Shown here: one piece after another, positions 15,122 to 21,900 of the stretch | Position numbering within the stretch: position 1 is the stretch's first letter | Layout: every line of letters begins with the position of its first letter | Position numbers and translations under genes: made by a program | Assembly: GCA_902459845.2 (NCBI GenBank) | Contig: CABPSV020000162.1 | Span: 1-21,900 of the forward strand | DNA: 21,900 bases | Reading direction: 5' to 3' | DNA from: Hepatocystis sp. ex Piliocolobus tephrosceles | Taxonomy: Eukaryota > Apicomplexa > Aconoidasida > Haemosporida > Plasmodiidae | The notes under the pieces: generated by a model | What the model was told of the DNA's origin: nothing | The model's database searches: none | Seen by the model: only the letters and a program-made list of their open reading frames with translations

Positions 15122-15283
15122 TAAATTGACAATTTAATAAATAAATACCTAAATTGACAATTTAATAAATAAATACCTAAATTGGCAATTTAATAAATAA
15201 ATACCTAAATTGACAATTTAATAAATAAATACCTAAATTGGCAATTTAATAAATAAATACCTAAATTGATAATTTAATAAATT
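15122..15283. repeat. 28-bp tandem repeat with internal hairpin, between convergent genes
   Basis: Five full 28-bp units begin taaattgacaatttaataa and a sixth is truncated. Each unit contains taaattg-N-caattta, a near-perfect inverted repeat whose centre base alternates A and G between units. The last unit has gat in place of gac. The array lies downstream of both neighbouring genes, which converge here, and is followed by a poly(A) run to 15305. Confidence 0.92.
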
Positions 15284-15326
15284 AAAAAAAAAAAAAAAAA
15301 AAAAACTTGATAACATTACTCTTGTG

Positions 15327-16548
15327 TTAACAAAAATCTTTTCTGCTTTCCACGTAAATCTAAAATATATAACAAGAGTTACATACGGTAACCCCCCCAA
15401 AAATAAAAGAATCAAATAAATGAATAATTTATTGAATATATGAACAATTATGTGAAAGATATACATATATATACATACATACACACATATTTTGTGTATA
15501 CATGCTTGTATTAATATATTGGCTTACTTGACATATTGAACTTGAATTAAAATTATCAGACACGTGCATACTTTTTAATATTTTTTTTTCGAAATTTTCT
15601 AAAACTAATTATAACATAATAAAAAAATACATTCCATTTATATGTTTATTTTATTCAGTATAATAATATAAAAAGAAAAAATTATATAAATATATACACA
15701 GACATAAGTATATATATATATATATATATGTACGTACCATCATTTGAAATAACTTCCCAGTCGTCTAAGTTTTCATTTATGGATGGGTTTGTTTCTTGAT
15801 CTCGTAATAAGTCGAAAGAAATTTCAAATGTTTTCTCTACAAATTTAACAAAATTAATATACATTCGCGTATATACAAATATATACGTTTTATTTTTTTT
15901 TTTTACGAATTTTTCGTACACATATGGCTATAAAATTAAGATATAATTTATGTACATATAATTATATATATAGGTTAAGCTCATATATACATATGTATGT
16001 GTCAATATTTACCTGTATCATAATTTTCACAAATCTGCATTTCAATACATGTAAAACAATCCCAAATAAATTGTTCCAAGGAAGAGTAATTAAATTGCGT
16101 GCTGTCCGTTTTATAAATTTGTTCAAATTCAATCGTATATATATTTAAGACTTTACCTTTTAAATCCCTTAAAAGTAATCTATATTTATACAAACTTTTA
16201 TCTATAAGGTATGTTTTTATAGGCGTTAAAGCCTTTTAAAATGGGAAAAATCGACGTGTATGTATACATGTATACATGTATTATGTATATTTATTTATTT
16301 ATTTTATTTATTTATTTTTTTTTTTTTATCTATTTTTTTTTTTTTTTTTTTTTTTGCCGATATGAATTGGCTATATAAATATCTATATATTTTTGCTAGT
16401 ATTAATAGTTGCTTCAAACCTGTTGTATGTAATCTTCCACCTGTTTATTTTTACAATGCCTATATGTAGTTAAAAAAAAAAAAATAGTAATAAATATATT
16501 TTATACTCCAATGAAATTTATAGTTAAGCAATTTTCTTCACTCTCCAT
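15327..16548 (-). CDS. Six-exon gene of unknown function, about 160 residues
   Basis: I do not recognise this family. Exons in gene order: 16548-16507 (ATG, MESEENCLTINFIG, donor GTATAA), 16440-16420 (21 bp, VEDYIQQ), 16232-16013, 15836-15738, 15598-15528 and 15359-15327 (TAA). Phases join cleanly through 15528. The core (KYRLLLRDLKGKVLNIYTIE then FIWDCFTCIEMQ) has alternating hydrophobic strands and an amphipathic helix, so it looks like a small globular alpha/beta protein. A more polar acidic C-terminal part contains DDWEVIS. There is no signal peptide or membrane helix. Two points are uncertain. The 21-bp second exon could be skipped without changing frame, and its donor (GTTTGA) is weak. 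The last exon could be read in another phase (ending in FLLTQE), or the fifth exon could simply read on to a stop. It is divergent from the next plus-strand gene and convergent with the PIG-Y-like gene. Confidence 0.65.
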
Positions 16549-17159
16549 CTTTTTTTTTTTTTTTTTTTTTCTTTGCATTTAAAATAATTGAGCTATATTA
16601 TTCATATAATATATGCTATATTTTTTGAATTTTTCACAAACACAATACAATAGAAATTTATTCTTTTTTTAGCACGATTATAGTTAAACAGTGAACTTAT
16701 ATATATACATACATATATATATGTTTATTTATTAATTTATTTGCTTATTTATTTATTTATTTATTCATACACAACTTGTTACATGTTTTGTGATTATTTT
16801 TAACGGTTATGTTTAATGGCTATTTCGAATGGCCACTAATTTTAAATTTAATTTTTTATTTTCTTTACCAAACTAAAGTGTTAAATTTTCTTTTTTTTTC
16901 AAAGTATTCTACAAAAAAAAAAAAAAAAAAAAAAAAAAACGAAAAAAACAAAAAAAAAAGGATTAATACTTATTTATAATATCAATAAGTATCAGTATCA
17001 GTAAGAGTCAATTTTATTATTTGTTTGATTTGTTGAAGGTTATTGGTTTATACCAGAAGAATATACATTCGTTATGTGTAGTATTAAATGAGTGAATGCC
17101 TCAATAAACTCAAATAAATAAGTTTCCATTTTTTGCTATTTCTATTTTGTAGTTAAATT
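16549..17159. promoter_or_regulatory. Divergent intergenic region with a short perfect hairpin
   Basis: No supported coding sequence. The region separates two divergently oriented genes and so must hold both promoters. It contains long poly(T) and poly(A) tracts (16550-16570, 16913-16939), TTTA repeats, and one clear inverted repeat. The inverted repeat is atacttatt at 16966-16974 paired with aataagtat at 16984-16992, a 9-bp perfect stem with a 9-base loop. The promoter role is inferred from layout. Confidence 0.5.
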
Positions 17160-17224
17160 ATGGAGGTAATTTATATATTACATATATATATATATTATTC
17201 ATAAGTGAATAAAATAAACAAAAG

Positions 17225-17262
<38 letters not shown>

Positions 17263-17365
17263 TATGTATATATACCCATATCTAAAAATTAAAACATATA
17301 GATATAGGTCTTTTTGTCGTTACATATTTTATATCTTTAAGCCTCACACGTAATATACTATATTT

Positions 17366-17398
<33 letters not shown>

Positions 17399-18244
17399 TC
17401 AAGGGACCAAGAAGCTTGAAAAAAGTAAATGTATATAAACGGCTACCGTATATGTATCTTGGGATGTTTTTTATTGGGGGCTTACTTGAAGTAGTTTTTT
17501 GCTCAACAAATTTTTACCAAATTTATAATATAGGTATTATTATGTATACGCATGTTCGTGTTGATATATGTATACATATGTATTTACAATTATTTATTTC
17601 ATTTTTTATTTTAATTTTACATACATATATATATATATATATATTTATTTTTGTATGCACTGCTTTTTTACAAAAAAGCACAGACAACTTTTTTTTTTTT
17701 TTTTTTTTTTCTTCATTTTATGTAATTTTTTTTTTTTTTAATATTTTTAAGGTGAAAATGAAAAGAAAGCAGATGGTAGTGTGTCAGACCTTATGAAAAG
17801 ATATGAACTTAGACAGAAAATTAAAGAAAGTAAGTTAATGCTAAATATTGCAATTGTATATATTTGTGTGTGTATATGAAAAGACTATAAGTTTTATTTA
17901 TTCATTTTACCATAAATATATATTTTTTGTTCTTGCATTCATCAAATGAATTAAAACATAAAAACATAAAACCATAGTTACATATTTATTTACTTATGTG
18001 TTAAAATATAGATTATTGTTATATTGCTAGTTTTTATTTCATTGTAATTTTTTTTTTATGACATAACACAGTATATAAATGTACGTTTATGTATGTATGT
18101 ACTTATGTATGTATGTACTTATGTATGTATGTACTCATGTATGTATGTACTTATGTATGTATTTACTTATGTGTATATATATATTCCCTTTTTTACTTTT
18201 TTTACTATCAATTTACAGAAGCAACACAAATATCAGAAGATTGA
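17160..18244 (+). CDS. Small single-pass membrane protein, 79 residues, four exons
   Basis: Exons are 17160-17165 (ATGGAG only), 17404-17533, 17752-17829 and 18219-18244 (TGA). Donors GTAATT, GTATTA and GTAAGT and acceptors CAAG, TAAG and ACAG keep phase. The product starts with a basic segment (GPRSLKKVNVYKR), followed by one membrane helix (about residues 18-38, LGMFFIGGLLEVVF). Then comes FYQIYNIG, and finally a charged helical tail (SDLMKRYELRQKIKEKATQ). This basic - helix - charged-helix layout is typical of small inner-mitochondrial-membrane assembly factors. The GGxxE and FYxxY spacing loosely recalls SMIM4/UQCC5 and SMIM20, but the match is too weak to assign. The six-base first coding exon is confirmed only by frame and by an in-frame TAA just upstream. 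No known family is claimed. Confidence 0.68.
18089..18168. repeat. 16-bp tandem repeat in the third intron of the small membrane-protein gene
   Basis: Five 16-bp units of the form atgtatgtatgtactt, with single-base variants in the third and fifth units. The array lies wholly within the 17830-18218 intron, so it cannot alter the protein but may vary in length. Confidence 0.9.
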
Positions 18245-18356
18245 ATTAAAATAGCATTTAAAATTTAATATAGTCGAAAAAAAAATACTTCAATTATTTA
18301 TAGGGGCAAATTAATTTTATTTCTTTAAGTTTTACTTTATTTTTTTTTTTTTAAAT

Positions 18357-18524
18357 ATGTGGAATCCAATATTTTATTGTATAGGGGGTATTGTATATAC
18401 TCTTTTTTGGTGTAGCATAACATCTTGTTTTTGTGTATATAAGGTTATGCATTACTCTTTAGCAAAATATTTAGCGCATAAGTATGGAAATGTACCATAT
18501 TTCGGATCACCTGCGTCTTGGTGA
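18357..18524 (+). CDS. Membrane microprotein of 55 residues, unknown family
   Basis: ATG at 18357, TGA at 18522-18524, no intron. The protein starts MWNPIFYCIGG, has one or two hydrophobic segments (about residues 5-31), then a basic/polar stretch around residues 32-45 (MHYSLAKYLAHKYG), and ends in NVPYFGSPASW. Evidence for a real gene: in a region where random frames consist of Phe/Ile/Tyr/Lys, this one has three Trp, four Cys, several Gly and Pro, balanced codon use and a locally higher GC. The frame stays open upstream to a TAA at 18312, so it could also be the last exon of a longer gene. It begins 112 bp after the stop of the preceding gene in the same direction. I do not recognise the family; an organellar membrane-complex subunit would fit the size. 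Confidence 0.5.
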   Translation: MWNPIFYCIGGIVYTLFWCSITSCFCVYKVMHYSLAKYLAHKYGNVPYFGSPASW

Positions 18525-19464
18525 AATAACAAGTATTAAGTGATGTAATAATATATCTACATATATAAATATATATATGTGTGTGTGTGTATTTTTTTTA
18601 TTTTCTAAGTATAGTGGAACAGAAATATGAGAAAAATAAATTAAGGGAATCCGTAATTATAATTGTTTCGTGACAGACAATTTTTTTATTCCATAGTGTG
18701 ATAAGTAAATGCTTTACATATATATTCGCATATACTCGCATATAATTTTACGAATTTTTTTTTACAATTTTATAAATTTTTTTCAATTTTACGAATTTTA
18801 CGAATTTTTTTTAGTCTTTTATAATTCATTGCTAATATATACAACAATTACTTTTTTTTGTTAAGAATTAAATATTCGGTATTATATATATGTAATACTT
18901 ATGTATACATATACACAATTATGTATGACAACATTTGAGAAACTGTTTATATGATGTACATATAAATATTTATTATAAGTAATTTTTTTTTATTTTTTTA
19001 TTTATAATTTTATTTTATACGGTACAATTCATTAAGCATATAATGTAGTTACTACTATTTGTATTGTGATTTTATTTTATTTATTTATTATTTATTTTTT
19101 ATTATTTATTTTTTATTTTTTATTATTTATTTTTTTTGGACTTAAACGACACAATTGAACATAAAAAATAAAGCACCAAGTAATTTATTTCAATTAAAAA
19201 TAACAAGTGGCTAGTTGAGAAAAAAAAAAAATAAAATAAAAAAAAAAAAAAAAAAAAAATAAATAAATAAAAAAAAAAACGAAACGAAATGAACGAACGA
19301 AACAAACACACACACGTGTATGGAGATAGGTATATATATACGAAGTACATATACGAAGTACATATACGAAGTACATATACGAAGTACATATACGTAGTAC
19401 ATATACGTAATACACAAAGTCGTGGAGGTAAAGTCAATTTGCACTTTACCGAATTAGGTGGAGA
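18525..19464. other. AT-rich intergenic region between convergent genes
   Basis: No supported gene. The stretch holds the 3' flanks of the plus-strand microprotein gene and of OMPDC. It shows repeated tttacgaatttt segments (18746-18811), a (TTTATTATT)-like stretch (19075-19135), mixed poly(A) tracts (19219-19279) and a 13-bp tandem array listed separately. Open frames here on the minus strand are produced by the repeats. Confidence 0.7.
19342..19406. repeat. 13-bp tandem repeat in the 3' flank of OMPDC
   Basis: Five consecutive 13-bp units, gaagtacatatac four times and gtagtacatatac once, are followed by a degenerate copy. The period is not a multiple of three, so every frame cycles through Tyr/Val/Arg-rich peptides; this explains the several overlapping spurious open frames. 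It lies about 60 bp beyond the OMPDC stop. Confidence 0.93.
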
Positions 19465-20424
19465 TTATATATTTTTAATAATTTGATTAATCTGGTTATA
19501 ATATTCTTCAGCAGCTTTTCTCGGATCTGCATTTTTAGTTATAGCTCTGCCAACATTTATTAAAAGTTTTTCATAATTTTGATAATAACCATAATTAAAA
19601 ATTTTCTTTAAATCTCCATTTTGTGCTCCTATACCTGGTATTAAAAAATAAATATCAGGAAATTTTTGTCTGATAATTTTCATTTCTTCAGAACAATTAG
19701 CACCAACAACAAAACCAATAAATTCTTTGTTTTCTTCTAGTTTTAATTCTTTCGACACTTTATATGCTTCTTCTGCCATTATAAGATATGCTTGTTTATC
19801 GTTTAACATTAGTTGATTTTGAAAAAGAAAAGAATCATCATTGGAAGTTTTAATTAAAACAAAAACACTGTGATATTTTTTTTTCTCTTCATTATAACAT
19901 ACATTTTTTAACATATTTGTCCCCATATATATATTAACAGTACATGAATCACTTTTTAAATACTCGAATATAAAAGTTCTATATTGTTTTATTGTATTAC
20001 CTATATCATTTATCTTCATATCTAGAATTGTAGGGATATTCAAATGTTTCAAATAATCAAATACATTTTTTAAAACATTTATACCTATAGAACCATAAGG
20101 GATATAAAAAGCAAAATTCATTTTATAAACTAATGCATACTCTTTCGTTGTATTAATTATATAAAAACAGAAATGATTAAAAAAATAAAAAAATATATCT
20201 TCCTTTTTTAAAAAATTATAAGATTCTTTATTAAATAAAACATCCTTCCCTATTTCGATAATATCTACTACATCAGTAGTTAAATTGTTTTTTACATTTT
20301 TATAGTCATTTTTTTTTTCACTATTTATAAAATTGTTTATGTCATCTTCATCTGGATCTATACCAATACACAGGCATGTTTTTTTCTCGCATCTTCTTTT
20401 TTCTAGTTTTGTTGTAAAACACAT
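19465..20424 (-). CDS. OMPDC: Orotidine 5'-phosphate decarboxylase (OMPDC)
   Basis: Converts OMP to UMP, the last step of de novo pyrimidine synthesis, in the cytosol. It is a complete single-exon 319-residue protein, close to the P. falciparum enzyme in length (about 323 as I recall). Family residues are visible: Asp in CIGIDPDE (D23), Lys101 in YKMNFAF, the catalytic D-x-K-x-x-D set in ILDMKIND (D135, K137, D140), the phosphate-loop region IPGIGAQNGD (262-271), and Arg293 in NVGRAITKN. Plasmodium keeps OMPDC as a monofunctional gene, unlike human UMPS, and the enzyme works as a complex with a separate orotate phosphoribosyltransferase. The parasite cannot salvage pyrimidines, so the enzyme is expected to be essential. 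Inserted Lys/Asn-rich loops (about residues 30-75) are typical of the Plasmodium form. The start at 20424 is chosen because MCFTTKLEKRR aligns with the known N-terminus. Confidence 0.97.
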   Translation of the reverse strand: MCFTTKLEKRRCEKKTCLCIGIDPDEDDINNFINSEKKNDYKNVKNNLTTDVVDIIEIGKDVLFNKESYNFLKKEDIFFYFFNHFCFYIINTTKEYALVYKMNFAFYIPYGSIGINVLKNVFDYLKHLNIPTILDMKINDIGNTIKQYRTFIFEYLKSDSCTVNIYMGTNMLKNVCYNEEKKKYHSVFVLIKTSNDDSFLFQNQLMLNDKQAYLIMAEEAYKVSKELKLEENKEFIGFVVGANCSEEMKIIRQKFPDIYFLIPGIGAQNGDLKKIFNYGYYQNYEKLLINVGRAITKNADPRKAAEEYYNQINQIIKNI

Positions 20425-20671
20425 TTTGCGCCCATCTAACTATCTATACGCATATCATCTATATACATATGTATATATGCTTACTTTATTGTATGTATCT
20501 ATATTGTATACCTTGATATGTATATATTACTAGTTACAAATGGAAACATTTTTTTTTCTCTTCTTATAGCTTATTTTTATTTATCCATTGATTTTGTTTT
20601 ATTTTTTTTATTTTTTTATTTTTTTTCTTGCAAGGAATTGTAAATAATTGAGTAAATAAGTATACCGCTGA

Positions 20672-20704
<33 letters not shown>

Positions 20705-21805
20705 TTTTTTTTTTTTTTTTTTTTGGCAAATTTTAAATTCATAACTCGCATTAGCTTTACATTTTTTTTTTTTTTTTTTTTTAAATTTTGCTTAGATACA
20801 GATCAGATAAATTTATAAAAAAAAAAAAAAAAAGAGCTGTTCAAAGTAAAAACTAAAAATGTATTTTTTTTTTGCCTAAACATGAATGTATATGTATATA
20901 TATACATATATACATATATATATGTTGACATAATTAATTTAAAAATAATAAACATAAAATTCTGATTTCAACTGTTTAACGTGTTTAAACTGTTTAACCT
21001 TAAATTGGTACTTAGAATTGCTTTTTATACTTGTACTTATGTTGTAAGCAATCATTTTTTTTTCTCCCATTTTTTTTTTTTTTTTTTTAACAAAATTTAA
21101 AATTATTTGAGTTCTATTTTTAAAAAAAAAAAAAAAAAAAAAAAATACGTACACAACAACAACACAAATAACAATATTATATAGATACTAAAAAAACAGT
21201 TTTATAGATTCAGCTTAATAGGAAAAAAAAAAAAAAAAAAAAAAATGACAATAGCAATGATAAAATGAGAAGTTGCTAGGAAGTAATGGTGATAACATAC
21301 AAATTTTAAAATTTTATTTTGTCCTAATATATATTGTTTTTCTCAACTGTTGAGAGTATGAAGACAATTTAAAGGCTTAAATATGGTGGCTTACATAAAT
21401 ATTTTTTTTTTTTTTTTGTTCGTAACAAAATTGTTTTAATATAAAAAAGTTGTGACTCTTATTGATTCGATTAAGTCGGATAATAATATATAAGCAGAAA
21501 AGATGTATTATCACTATTAAAAATATAGATACATATATATATATATATATAAACACGTAGCCAAGTGCAAACAACAAAAAAAAAAAAATAGTATAATACC
21601 TTGTCTTAAAATAATAACAAATAAAAATGCTGTTATTTTTATTCATCTATTTTTAATTATAAATAACAATTTACTTTTTATTTAAAAAAACACATTTTTG
21701 AAAATAATAATGTTTCATTTTTTACATATGCAGTTGTAAAAATAAATGTACATATTATTTGGTGGATACGTAAATCTTAGGCTCCTTCATGTACTAGCCA
21801 TTATG

Positions 21806-21850
<45 letters not shown>

Positions 21851-21900
21851 GTACGAACAAGAAAAAAAAAACTAATCGTCAATACTAACGATTATTGTTT
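20425..21900. other. AT-rich intergenic DNA; 5' side of OMPDC
   Basis: I see no supported gene. The first few hundred bases should carry the OMPDC promoter and leader. The rest holds long homopolymer tracts (20703-20724, 20763-20782, 20817-20833, 21068-21088, 21121-21145, 21222-21245), (TA)n tracts (20895-20923, 21532-21550, 21811-21842) and an (ATT)n microsatellite at about 20676-20703. A short direct repeat aactgtttaa occurs at about 20970 and 20988. The open frames present are Phe/Ile/Tyr/Lys-rich and look like chance. Confidence 0.7.
20676..20703. repeat. (ATT)n trinucleotide microsatellite
   Basis: About nine ATT units run directly into a poly(T) tract, upstream of OMPDC in non-coding DNA. 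It would be a length-polymorphic marker. Confidence 0.9.

Noticed and set aside
15122..15283. CRISPR-like array
   Set aside because: Units are directly abutting with no variable spacers, in a eukaryotic intergenic region.
15233..15484. 83-codon minus-strand frame
   Set aside because: Mostly poly(T)-derived Phe and repeat sequence. Only the part near 15327-15359 may be the last exon of the upstream gene, in another phase.
19123..19444. Three overlapping minus-strand frames rich in YVLRICTS
   Set aside because: A 13-bp repeat read in three frames plus poly(A/T); no independent support.
20939..21154. 71-codon minus-strand frame (VKQFKHVKQLK)
   Set aside because: Looks slightly less random than its neighbours, but begins in poly(T)/poly(A), rests on a short direct repeat and has no upstream exon I could join.
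21377..21646. 89-codon minus-strand frame with hydrophobic runs
   Set aside because: Derived from TA and T tracts; no conserved motif or balanced composition.
1..21900. tRNA, rRNA, transposon or telomeric repeats
   Set aside because: I saw no cloverleaf, rRNA core, reverse-transcriptase or transposase motif, and no GGGTTYA telomere repeat on either strand.

Overview
This is a eukaryotic nuclear window from a malaria parasite (genus Plasmodium). It is extremely AT-rich, has long poly(A)/poly(T) and (TA)n tracts, has short introns bounded by GTA...TAG, and carries low-complexity in-frame repeat insertions inside a conserved protein. The pairing of a dynein heavy chain gene with a Plasmodium-type orotidine 5'-phosphate decarboxylase (OMPDC) gene matches, from memory, an adjacent pair on P. 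falciparum chromosome 10. The sequence looks too AT-rich for the P. vivax/knowlesi group, and the OMPDC differs from what I remember for P. falciparum. A malariae-, ovale- or avian-type lineage is therefore more likely, but I cannot fix the species.

Layout: (1) 1-11149, minus strand: an uninterrupted open frame of more than 3,700 codons giving the N-terminal two thirds of an axonemal outer-arm-type dynein heavy chain (tail, linker, AAA1, AAA2, start of AAA3). It runs off the left edge and is punctuated by six short-period tandem repeats that stay in frame. (2) 11150-about 12123: a divergent intergenic region with a 100-N assembly gap inside or beside a (TTTA)n-type satellite. (3) 12124-14606, plus: a four-exon coiled-coil gene that I read as a CFAP100 (CCDC37/MIA1) homologue, another axonemal protein, head-to-head with the dynein. 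(4) 14748-15041, plus: a 97-residue two-pass membrane protein whose C-terminus matches PIG-Y of the first GPI-anchor-synthesis enzyme. (5) 15327-16548, minus: a six-exon gene of unknown function. (6) 17160-18244, plus: a four-exon, 79-residue single-pass membrane protein, possibly mitochondrial. (7) 18357-18524, plus: a 55-codon membrane microprotein. (8) 19465-20424, minus: OMPDC. (9) 20425-21900: AT-rich intergenic DNA with no supported gene.

How the genes relate: the dynein and CFAP100-like genes share one divergent promoter region and probably serve the same organelle, the male-gamete flagellum, the only axoneme in the life cycle. OMPDC makes UMP in de novo pyrimidine synthesis and PIG-Y would act in the ER on GPI anchors; these are unrelated housekeeping roles. 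The middle third (about 14.7-18.5 kb) is a cluster of very small genes, most of them split into micro-exons, of a kind gene finders often miss.
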